Positions 34,321 to 44,658 of a stretch of DNA of 64,000 bases are shown piece by piece. The notes beneath the pieces are model-generated. The model ran no database searches and was not told the origin of the DNA. It saw only the letters and a program-made list of their open reading frames with translations. Position numbers and translations under genes: made by a program. Location: contig NC_052483.1 of NCBI RefSeq assembly GCF_009730915.1, positions 2,170,001-2,234,000 of the forward strand, read 5' to 3'. Positions within the stretch are counted from its first letter, which is position 1. Each line of letters starts with the position of its first letter. The DNA comes from Dioscorea cayenensis subsp. rotundata. Taxonomy: Eukaryota > Streptophyta > Magnoliopsida > Dioscoreales > Dioscoreaceae.

Positions 34321-35766
34321 CTTAATGAAAAATAACTTAAGCCTTAGTAAAGTCTTTACAGGGAAAGACTTTGCATGCAATTACTTTTACTCTGCAAAAT
34401 AACATTACAACGTTTGATTATCCCAATCAAAATTGTAATTACTTTGCATGCAAATTTAATTCCCACATTTGGTATGAACTTGTTTTCAATGTAAAATTAG
34501 GTTTATTCTCATTTTTGCCCTTAGTTGTTATAGTTACTAAATTTGGGTTTTTATTCAACTCTAATAATATTATTAACTTAGTCCAAATAATAATTAACCT
34601 ATTCTTCATAAATTAGAGATCAAATGGTTCTACTTAATATTTATTTAAGTAGAACCATTTGATTATCCATACTAGTTCACATTACTTTTTGTTTTTCAAA
34701 ATAGTTTTTATTATTCTACATCATATCTATTACTCAAGATTTTTCTATTACAATAACATAAATCTTAAGGGGAAAGAAGATATATGAAGTTCAATAAACC
34801 AATTTTTCAAAAAGAATGTATGAAATTGCAAAGCTAAAACCCTAAAATGTTGATGAATTACATTGAATTTCATCAACTTTGTAAATTATATCAAAAAGGC
34901 ATCCTTTTTCATTTACATAAATTTTTACCAAGTTAACAAAAAAATTAGCAAAATATGGAATTTATGAACATAAGAAAAAAAGGTTTGCACCATTATATCT
35001 ACAATAAAATCCCATAAAAAAATAAAAAAATATGTTATGCAAAAATATGATAAAAGAGACAAGAAATAATATTGTTAAACTAAGGAATTAATATTTTGAT
35101 TTGAATGCTTCTACTTAATATTTATTTATATATCTCATATATTTTTAAAAAACTTTGATTCACTACAAATACGTAACAATTTTTTTGTGGGAATTACAAT
35201 CGTGGACAAGTAAAAATATATATGTCTCAAGTTCTTATCTTATCATGTTGGATTATTATTTCAACATAGATTTGATTTAATCAAAACAAAAAAATTCTCC
35301 AATAAAAAAATTTTATTCAAACAAATATGAAATTTATTTATCTTTTGATCCATTTAAAAATATGAATTTTACACCAAGAAAAAAATTTAACAAAAAAATT
35401 TAACACAAAAATAATCTAACAAACTTGAGAAAAATATTACCGGGATTTCTCCGATTCAAAAGAGCTGACAACTCTCCTACCGAATCGGAAATATGATCGC
35501 GTTAGGGTTTTTTCAAAGACAAAAACAAAATGTAAAAGAGTTTTTATGTAATAAAGGGTAGTTTGGTAATTTTACAATTACCAAACTTTCCCATCCAACG
35601 TGTAAAACACTTTCACACCACTCCCTCGTGAATCACTTTCCCTAGTCAAGTGGAAAGTGATTATAGAGAATTCATATTATTTTTAATAACCAAACGCTTG
35701 AAATTGATTCACCCCTCTTACTTTGCATGGAAAGTAACAACTTTACATCATACCAAACGGGCCCTT
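34321..35766. mobile_element. Probable nonautonomous DNA transposon, left end in the gap
   Basis: AT-rich, non-coding DNA that ends with ATACCAAACGGGCCCTTAA, a phrase typical of the termini of plant TIR elements. A related outward-facing phrase, GGGGGCGTTTGGTTGGATGT, begins at 35861, so a second element may start there. Internal phrases ACTTTGCATGCAA (34370, 34441) and TTTGCATGGAAAGTAAC (35721) recur. The opposite terminus would lie inside the N gap, so element limits cannot be confirmed. Confidence 0.4.
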
Positions 35767-36039
35767 AAGGTCATCTTCAACTTAATGAAAATAATGACAT
35801 GAATAATTTGTAAGTGGAGCCCACTCTAATGAAAAGCGTGGAATGATAACTTTCATTAAGGGGGCGTTTGGTTGGATGTAATTCTAAATGCAGTGGATTT
35901 CTAATTACAATGTAATTAGAAATACTTGGTTTTCAAAATACAGTGCAGTCAAATCTTGTGTTTGGTTAGATGTAACTGAAATTTCTGTATTATAAAATTT
36001 TATTTTTGTTTGAAAGGATTTGTAAATCTGTAATTGGAA

Positions 36040-36275
36040 AATGCATGTGTATATGTGTGTATATATGCATATATGTATATATGTATATGAGTATATATAT
36101 ATATATGTATAAACATATGTATATATGTGTATATATATATATCTGTATAAGTACATGTATATATGTGTGTATATATATATGTATATACATATACATGTAT
36201 AAGTACATGTATATGTATATATATGTATATACATATACATATATAAGTATATATATAGCTGTATATATATATGCA
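36040..36275. repeat. (TATATG/TATGTA)n low-complexity tract
   Basis: About 235 bases of TATATG-, TATGTA- and ACATG-based repeats with few other motifs. The six-frame translations made only of Tyr, Ile, Met, Cys and Thr come from this composition and are not genes. Confidence 0.95.
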
Positions 36276-37613
36276 AAAGTCATCGTCATTTTTTAATGGA
36301 ATTCCTATAAAAATATAAATAATTTATACTAGCGTGGGAGACTCATGTTGACGCTGCAAGTTTATATATGAATTTTCAATTGCACATGCGTTTTAAATTT
36401 TTATGTTATTTTATTTATTCAATTTTATTTTTTATTTTTTTTTTAAAAAAAGTAATAAATATTTTATTTGTTGATAATTTATATTAGTTAGATGATATAT
36501 AGTAAGTTTGAAAAAAAACCATATATTTATTAAGGATTTATCCATCATGAAAAACTTACAACATAATTTTTTGTTTTACATTCATGGTAGAAAAGTTGAG
36601 TTGTGATGGATTCACCCATTTAATTTATTTATATTCTCAATTAAGTTTCGAAGAGTTACTCAATTTAACTAAGATATAATTTACATTTACTCAATTTAAT
36701 AATTAATTGAAAAAATTATTATTAAATTATTAGTAAACAAAACCACTTGAATTAAACACAGGAAAAGTTGTTCAAGTTTTCATCCCAACTCTAAACAGTG
36801 AGAAAAATGGGGGAAAAAAAAACAACTCCACTACACTCATGTATAATTTACAACTGTTCTTTTTATTTTCTGTGTGCAAATAATTTGTGAAATGAATAAC
36901 CATTTCACTCAAGTAAGCAAAAATGTTTGAAATTTATTGGATAACGGAAAAAAAATTCCATTGCTTTTATATAATACCCATTGCAATCGAGTGATAACTC
37001 ATCAACCAAAACTTTCTGGCTTGCAATTGATTCCAAAGCATTCAATACAAGGTATGCATTTCGTTTGTCTTTTTTTTTTAAGATTTAAAAATTTAAATTT
37101 GGGGAAATAATTTTTTGAGAATTATTTACTCTAAGTATGGATTCTATGTATTGATATATCCATATTTTTCCTACTTTCTGCCACCAATGTTTCTTTACCC
37201 ATTATTTTTGTTCATTTTCCCTTTATTTTTGTTCACGGTCTTTTCTTGATTTGCCAAAGCCGATAAACCACAAGGTACTTAAATGTGAAAAAAAACACAT
37301 GCCTTGATTTGCAAAAACTCAAACCATGTGTTTTTTTCTTTTTCTTTTTGTATAATTCTCTAAATATTCCTTTTACTTTTTCAAACTTACTCTATTAGTC
37401 CCTACCTTAAATCTACTACGTTTAAGTGAGGCATATCAGTCCCCTATTTTTTATGGTTTAGGATTAGGATTTTGGGGGACTGACATGGCTAAATTAAAAT
37501 TATAAAGAGAGGGACTAAAATGAGGACTAAAAGGGTTAGTTTGGAAAAGTAGAGAGACTGTTTAGCGAATTATATATATATATATATATATTAACTTTTC
37601 CCTAAATTAACAA

Positions 37614-37866
37614 GGTAGATTGCCCTATTTAGTCCCTTTAATATAGTCAATCTGTCCTTTTGGTCTCTTTAATATAGTCAATATGTCTCTTTAGTCTCTC
37701 TAATATAATTTGTCCTTAGGAGATCTTTGTATTTTAACATCTGAGAAATGTAAATCTACTTCTCTAATAAAACTTATAAATAGAGGGACTTTCTAAGGAC
37801 AAATCATATTAGAGGGACATAGGGATAAATTAATTATATTAGAGGGACTAAATCGAGTATCCTACC
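37614..37866. mobile_element. MITE with ~40-bp inverted ends, copy 1
   Basis: Left end GGTAGATTGCCCTATTTAGT and right end (read inward) GGTAGGATACTCGATTTAGT form an inverted repeat that extends on through TCCCTYTAATAT. The interior repeats GTCYCTYTAATATARTCAAT in both orientations, so it could fold into a long hairpin. Flanks AATTAACAA and AATTAATAA could be a 9-bp target duplication with one mismatch, as in Mutator-like elements. No coding sequence. Confidence 0.7.
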
Positions 37867-38061
37867 AATTAATAAAATATTATATAAGAAATCGGTGAGA
37901 AATTGTATATAAAAGGTTAGAATGATAAAAAAACTCAAGAACAGTCCATTGTCTCTGGCAACTTCATCACCTAAATCCCAAATTCCTAACTCACAGCCAT
38001 CAATGGGTGTCTACCTCTCCACCCCCAATAATCAGACAACCCAAACTGTTCAAAGAAACAA

Positions 38062-38294
38062 GGTAGAATACCCTATTTAGTCTCTCTAATATAGTCAATC
38101 TGCCCTTTTAGTCCCTCTAATAAATTTGTCCCTAGGAAATCCCTCTACTTTAACATTTGAGAAATTCAAATTATATTAGAAAGAAGGACTTATATTTCCC
38201 AAATGTTAAAATAGGACATCTTAGAACAAATCATATTAGAGGGACCAAAGAGATAAATTGACTATATTAGAGGGACTTTATTGGGTATTTTACC
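38062..38294. mobile_element. MITE with inverted ends, copy 2 (same family)
   Basis: Ends GGTAGAATACCCTATTTAGT and (inward) GGTAAAATACCCAATAAAGT match the element at 37614-37866. The about 45 bases to the right of both copies are also alike (CAATTAAYAAAAT...TATAAGAAAT), so either the element is longer than its inverted ends or the flank was duplicated with it. Confidence 0.65.
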
Positions 38295-38479
38295 AATTAA
38301 CAAAATTATATAAGAAATTGGCCGGAAATCTCGCCAACCCCCAAAAACCGAACAACCCAACTCCTTTCCCGCTGTGAAAACCGCGCCACCCGGCCAGCCC
38401 ATGCCGAAGTTTATATCCCGTCTAAACTCTTCCACATCACGAGAGAATAAAGCGCTACACTTTTGATGAGATATCGGCC

Positions 38480-38534
38480 TCACCTGACTCAGGGGTGGGT
38501 CAACACTCACCTGACTCAGGGGTGGGTCAACACA
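38480..38534. repeat. Tandem duplication of a 28-bp unit
   Basis: CTCACCTGACTCAGGGGTGG followed by GTCAACA occurs twice back to back with no substitutions. No gene or regulatory role can be assigned. Confidence 0.9.
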
Positions 38535-38644
38535 GGGGTTCCTACATGATGATGACGATAGAATTGTTGTTAAACAATTTTCTCGGTCAGTTTAACCAAG
38601 CGCCAAAACGTTTTGAGGTTGGTTTTCTTTAAAGTTTAAACCTT

Positions 38645-38900
38645 TTTTTTACCACCCTATTTCATATTAAGTACTGACTGGTGCAGATTTGACTGTCCTA
38701 TTTTGTACTAAGTACTGATAGTACAGATTTAACCATCATATTTTATACAAATTATTGACCGATGCAAGTCTGGCCGTCTGACAGATGACGGTCTGACTGT
38801 CTGACTGATGTCAGTTTGATCGTCCTACTTCATAATAATTATGACTGGTGCAGGTTGAATTGACCAATTTTGTAATAATTTCATCATCCTATTTTCTAAT
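38645..38900. repeat. Degenerate tandem repeats (~55 bp unit)
   Basis: Four or five diverged units share YCCTAYTTYRTAMTAAKTAY followed by TGACYGRTGCAGRTYTGA. One unit carries an internal expansion of CTGACTG/TCTGAC. This is non-coding, decayed satellite-like DNA. Confidence 0.6.
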
Positions 38901-39334
38901 ATTCTTAGGATATATGTTTTTTAAAAAATAAAATGTCAAAAAAAATATATAACTGGACTATTATTTTCTAATATAAATTTTTAAAAAATTTAAAATTAAT
39001 TAAAAATAAATAAAAATTCTTAATGGCAGCCATGCTTGGCCGCCATTAAGATTTAAAAATAAAAAAGAAAAAGAGAGAATCTCCCTTTTCCAAAATTTTT
39101 TAATAAAAAAAAGTTAAAAAAAAACATGAAAACGAGGGAGAAGCTCTCGTTTCTATTTTTTTTAAAAAAAAAAATGAAAAGGGTTGTAAATGGAGAAATT
39201 TTATTCATTTTTGTCAACGTGCATATTTTAGTAAATAATCCACAAACTACATGATTCTGTAATTAAATTTTTTTATAATATTAAAAAAAAACCTTTGTGT
39301 GAATAGTGTATATATATACTATCTAGCTATGTTT

Positions 39335-39450
39335 GTGTGTGATATTTATTGGAATTTGTAGTAGTGTGTGTGATTCTAAAAATAGTAAAAGATTGTGTGA
39401 TATTTATTGGAATTTGTAGTAGTGTGTGTGATTCTAAAAATAATAAAAGA
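39335..39450. repeat. Tandem duplication of a ~57-bp unit
   Basis: TGATATTTATTGGAATTTGT followed by AGTAGTGTGTGTGATTCTAA occurs twice in succession with one or two substitutions. It sits immediately upstream of the GC-rich inverted-repeat element. Confidence 0.85.
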
Positions 39451-39485
39451 TTGTTGTTGATGCTGTTCATGATGGGGAGTAGAGG

Positions 39486-40748
39486 GGGGCACGGGCCGTC
39501 ATTTGGCCCGGCCCGGAACCGGCACGACCAAACCCGCCGGGTCATCTGACCCAGCGGGCCGGGCCGCCAACCCGTAACCGGCCCGCACTGTAGTGGATCC
39601 GGTTACGGGTCCTGTTTTCTCAACCCGGCGAACCGACGGGTCAACCCGCCGGTTTGACCGCCGAGTCAACCCGGCGGGTCGCACACTAAGTTAACCCGCC
39701 GGGTTGCTATTCTTTCTCAAAAAAATTTCATAATAAAATTGCCTCTCCACAGATTGGAACCCTTGACCTCTATTAACTTTAAGTGATGCACAAACCAACT
39801 CCACCAAGTCCTATTAGTTGATCATCATTATAGATTTATATATATACCTATATAATTGTTAGACATCATTAATTGTAAAACACATTTATGTGTATTTTGT
39901 GCTTATAAACATACATTTAACACAAGTAAACATGTGTTGGACTTAACAAATTCTTAATTATTTTCATCAAAATATAAATTTATATAAATAATTAAAAGTG
40001 TGTTTTAGTATTATTTTTTTTTTAAAAAAAAGGGCGACGAGCATATGTTTTTATGGCATGTCAATGCGGGGTGCAACATCACTCTTGAATTATTTTCTTC
40101 AACGAATATTAGAACCTTCACCACTCCGTACATTAGACAAGAGGTTTATTATTTTTTTCATCGACAAACATAAATAAGTATAAAAAATAACTCCTTAGAA
40201 TTCAAGACCAAAAGTAAAACTTAGATAGATCTTAATAGATATATAGATAAATAAGTGTGTGACAACTCTAATAAAAAATTAAAGAATTAATATTTATCAC
40301 ATTTAAAAAATTGTACATACAGTTTAATTAGATAGATAAATGAATTTAATGAAATATTTTTTTGCTCAAAATTATTTTCAAATTTTTTAAGTTGTCTTGA
40401 CTTTATCTAATTCATAAGAATTTTATTTTTCAAAATTATTTAAAAAACTTAATATAAAATATAATTTAATTTGTTTTAACAACTATGATAGAAAAACATT
40501 GTTGAAAGGATGGTTAGGAGATGGGAAACTTTATGAAGTGGCCCAGGTTCGATTCTATTTCAATTATTTTGAATTTTTAATATTTTAATATAATAATTAA
40601 TAAAATCAAAAAAACCGCCGGGCCTGGCGGGTTGGGCCCGAACCCGGCGGGTTTGAGGAACTACTGGGCCGGGTCCGGGCCGGTGTAAAACCGACCCGTG
40701 AACCGCCGGGTCAGGCCCGGCGGGGCCGGTTAACCGGCCCGTGCCCAT
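39486..40748. mobile_element. GC-rich-ended inverted-repeat transposon, nonautonomous
   Basis: The terminal phrase GGGCACGGGCC at the left (39487) and GGCCCGTGCCC at the right (ending 40746) are inverted copies. Each opens into 140-230 bp of CCCGCCGGGT/GGCCCGGC repeats that contrast sharply with the AT-rich 900-bp centre. GGGGAGT lies at both sides (39473-39480 region and 40761-40767) and may be the target duplication, though it is not flush with the inverted ends. The ends are hAT-like in appearance, but no transposase frame is present. Confidence 0.6.
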
Positions 40749-40841
40749 GTCTAAATTATTGGGGAGTGACCATTGATGCACTGGGAGCTCAGGTGTTTGC
40801 AGTTGTGTACTTGAAAAGTTGAAATCTCTCTATTGCATGTT

Positions 40842-40875
<34 letters not shown>

Positions 40876-41904
40876 TGACATGTCTAATCTTCTTCTCTCT
40901 TTTTACTTGATCAGTTTTATTTACTTTTTGTATTTCCTTCTTAATTATCATGACATCAAAGTTTTAAAACCTTATTAGCTAATTGTTTGATATTTTCTGT
41001 TTGTTAGGTGAAACATAAATTCCTGAAAATGTCTTTGTTGCTTGAATCTTATTATGGTTTATATCTATATCATGTAGTACTGCTAAAAAAATATAATTTA
41101 CGAAATGATTTGCAAGGTCGTTGCTTGATATCTTATGGTTTATAGTTTTTAAAATATAATAATATAATTATGTATTTAACATAATTGGAAGTTGAGGTAT
41201 GACTGGCGAGTGTTAAGTTATTTATTTCTGGTTGTGAAAGCCTAGTTACAAAGGCATGTGTTTGTGTTCAATCTGTATGCATGCAATCAAACTTCATGGC
41301 ATCCAATGGCATTGATGTAAGTGTTTCTCAACCATCTTTGAAAAATATAACCATGGTTTTTTTTATCATCCAGTTATAATGATTTTTGTTAGAGGATTAA
41401 ATGATAATTCGGTGAAAAATATTGAAACAAAAAGAGGGTGGTATATATATGTCAATATGTGTAGGTCTGATTCACCCATGCATGCACCATACTAGAAGCC
41501 AACTCATTTAGAAGCTTTGACAAATAGATTGGCAGTCATTTTTTCTATACTTCAAGATTAAATATTTTTTCTATTTTGATAATGGAGTGATATGTTACTT
41601 GTCTATAAATAGGTGATGAATGAATTTCTCACTCTTGATGTGTCATTGCCATGACATAGATTGCTGAAGTTTGAATTTGTCGACGGAGTAGATTGGCAAT
41701 TGTATTTCTTTGCATGATTATCTTGGTGTAGGAGATGCATTATATGCTTATTCAAGATAAGCTTGCAAAAATCATAGATACAATCAAAAATGGCCTCTTG
41801 AAAATTAGCTTCGCACTTGTGCAAGAAGCAGAAATTTCAAAGTTAAAAGACTGAAATTCAGTTTCAATCTTATGCTATGAAATTATCTTGATAATCTTTG
41901 TAGA

Positions 41905-42085
41905 CACTAGCAGGGACGGAACTAGGGGGGCTAGCAGGGGCTTCAGCCCCCCCTCAGCCATCGGTGGTTTTCTTTGAGTGGTCGGAAGACCCCAAAACCA
42001 GCTCCCCCTTGGAGGCCGGCCAGCCCCCCTTGGTAGCCGAGCAACCCGACCTCGTTCCCGGCCGGCGGCAGACAACTTTTCTTAA
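41905..42085. mobile_element. GC-rich transposon fragment
   Basis: It opens with AGCAGGGACGGAACTAGGGG followed by GGCTAGCAGGGGCTTCAG, a common start phrase of plant DNA transposons, and continues with GGCCGGCCAGCCCC-type sequence inside AT-rich DNA. A 112-codon minus-strand open frame across it (41954-42292) matches no family I know. The other terminus is not clear. Confidence 0.45.
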
Positions 42086-43069
42086 CAGCACCAATTGATG
42101 GGAGATGACCAACATTGAGCTTTGGAGACTTGAAGCTTTGGAGTTTGGATGAGCATGAGGTCCATGAGGAATGAGGATGAAGATGACCAGGAGCTCACGG
42201 ATAGGCAGGCTGAAGTTTGGATGACGAAAACAATGAAAACATTGAAAAGTGAGTGGCTTGGCATGTGGAGTGGGCCCACAAGGCCACAACATTAATTAAT
42301 ATTGGGCCATTTATCAACTTCAGCTCCTTTTTGTTCAAATTTTTCATTAATAATTTTTAATGGAAAAAAAAATAAAAAGCTAGAGTATACTTGGGGCCTG
42401 GGCAACTGGGCAGCCTGGGCTTGTGTTTGTGTAACTTGGCTTTTGGGGTCTAACTTTCCTAGAATCTTGGAGATAATATAGTGAGTATATTACATACTTA
42501 CATTAGTATTATTTTTATTATTGGCATGACATGAGAATGAATTATGAATGTATTACTCCTTGAAATGAGAATGAATGTATAAAATTCATGGGTGAAAAAA
42601 TAGAACATAAATGTTAAACTTCATTTTTATAAATATGCCCACAATGTGTTTGATTAAATGCCTCAATTAGTTAAAATGTTGAGAATATCAAATTTTAATA
42701 TATATCATAATATATATATATCATATATGTATAATTAAATAATGTTTAGTGTTAAATCTATATAGCAAAATGTATAATAAGATAGACTTCAATAAGACTA
42801 GTTATACACTTATACCAATTGCCAAAGGTTTCATATTCATTGACACATAACAAAATAGATTCAATAATAATTTAGATGCATGAATGTTAGCATTACCATG
42901 TTCAAACAATTTTGTGTTTGATTCTTCTAAATTTCTAATGATGTTAGTTGTGTCATGATTAACGTTTTTTGCTTGTTATTTTTCATAGTCTATAATTAAA
43001 GTTTTTTTACTTATTTTTTTATATATCATGGATAAATTTTTGATCAAACAACCAAGGAAAGATTTTTCT

Positions 43070-43449
43070 ATCACCTAACATCAAGCTGCACCTTTTCCTG
43101 CTATCCGGGGAGATAACATGGATGGACTGAATTCCAAGTGCATTGGTGGAACGGAACGCCGGTGATCCATCTTCATGAGTCGCTCAATGCCGGCGGTGTC
43201 GGTGAGCAGCTGCTCAACGGTGTCACTGGAGTCATCAGTGGCAACAGCAGCGGCGGCAAGGGTGGAGAGATGTCGCCCATTGAAGCATAACCAAGAGGAA
43301 AAGATGAGAATCGGATGGGGAAATTGGGATGGGAAACGCTTAGGGTTTTGAAAGCGCACATTTGAATCATTTGATCGGAAGCGGTGGAGAAGAAGAAGCT
43401 CAGCCTCCAGCGGAGCTTTAGGTAGGACTTGGAGGGTAATTTTCATCAT
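43070..43449 (-). pseudogene. SpoU methyltransferase exon 1 stub beside Myb copy B
   Basis: On the minus strand it matches the intact SpoU gene's leader, first part of exon 1 and the end of exon 1 plus the first ~20 bases of intron 1 (to 11520 there). An internal piece of about 212 bp, corresponding to 11223-11435, is missing, which removes most of the N-x3-R motif region. A one-base difference after the ATG also changes the early frame. Exons 2-5 are absent, so no functional enzyme is possible. The stub stays head-to-head with Myb copy B as in the original pair. Confidence 0.9.
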
Positions 43450-44658
43450 TTTCTTTTGAAAAGACGTTTTTGCCCTTCACAAGATCAGACCCGAATTGGA
43501 TACTATCGGATTCAGGTTCCGACTTGTGTTCTGTTCCTTTCGAGACCCAAAAAATTATCTCTTTTTTCAAATTTTTTTTTCCACGGTAATTCAATTGAAT
43601 AAAAAAAAAAAATTAAAATTACTCCCTCTGATTTTTTTTTTAGTTTTATTTTATTTTAAAAGATTTTTTTCCTTTTTATTTGCTTATTTAAAAAAATTTA
43701 TAAAACATTAAATATTATTTTTAAAAATTTTATTATTTATATCTAATATATTTTTCAAAATTTTAATAAATCATATTTAACTATACATTTTATTAAATCA
43801 TATTTTAAATAAAAATAATCTCAAAATAACTTATTTTATCAAGTAACTGATTTTCTTAGTTAATATAAATTATTTAAAATAGTCATATTAAAAAAACCAG
43901 AGAAAATAAATATAAGTAGTGATACTTGAAGCTTGTGGCATATTTAAAAGTTAAAATAATAAAAAAAATATTGAATATGTTTTTATGAAATTGTTTTGCA
44001 AATTAGGATTTAACAGGGGCTTTTCTGCAAAAACATACAAAGTTATGTTTTTTAATATGAACCCGGGCTTTGTTTTAGATATCCTTTCGAGTTTCTCCGC
44101 CGCCTTCACCTCCGACTCCGACCTCGACCTCGACCTCGCCGGCGTTGTTCTAGAGTAACCAATATCCGGTGAGTATTCGGTGCTTTCCTTCTAATTATTT
44201 GATCTGACATGCGAATTGATTAGGATTGTGTTGATCGAATTTGGAATTGTTACAATTTCGCTTGTTTGAGATGTTTGTGAGATTTAATTCATAAAGACTC
44301 CAGCTTTTTCTTTTTTTGGTTTCTCTCTTTGATTTAAGCAAGGATTGGCTTTGGATTTTTATCATTGTCTCATTTGGACGCATTTTGTTTGGATGATATT
44401 GTGATTTATTGATGATGAATTGTGTAGAATCTTTCCTTCTGCTTGTTGAAATTTCATCTCTTTGTCGATCCTTAACTTTTATTGTTGGTTGTCTTAATGG
44501 GCAATATTTAGTGAAGCAAAGAAGGTTTCTTTAGAGGTCTTTCACTTTTTGAAAACAATTGAATCGTTAATCTGTTTACGTCTATAGTTTGAAAACAGTA
44601 TAATGATGTTAGCCATGATTGAACCGTTTGCAGATACTAGAAATTTTGAGTTGAGGAA
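43450..44658. promoter_or_regulatory. Duplicated head-to-head promoter and leader intron, Myb copy B
   Basis: Diverged copy of 9612-10938. The GC-rich leader exon ends CCG|GTGAG at 44168. The leader intron ends TTTGCAG at 44633, and the second leader part runs to the ATG at 44659. The middle (43560-44040) is A/T-rich with many indels relative to the copy A side. Confidence 0.6.

Noticed and set aside
33217-34380. Long open frames on both strands across the gap
   Set aside because: They consist almost entirely of N-derived unknown residues and carry no information.
35905-36296. Tyr/Ile-rich open frames on both strands
   Set aside because: Produced by the TATATG repeat; low complexity in every frame.
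38480-38534. Possible CRISPR-like or regulatory repeat
   Set aside because: Only two back-to-back units with no spacers, in a plant genome; a simple tandem duplication.
41954-42292. 112-codon minus-strand open frame
   Set aside because: Overlaps a GC-rich transposon fragment, and no conserved domain is visible.
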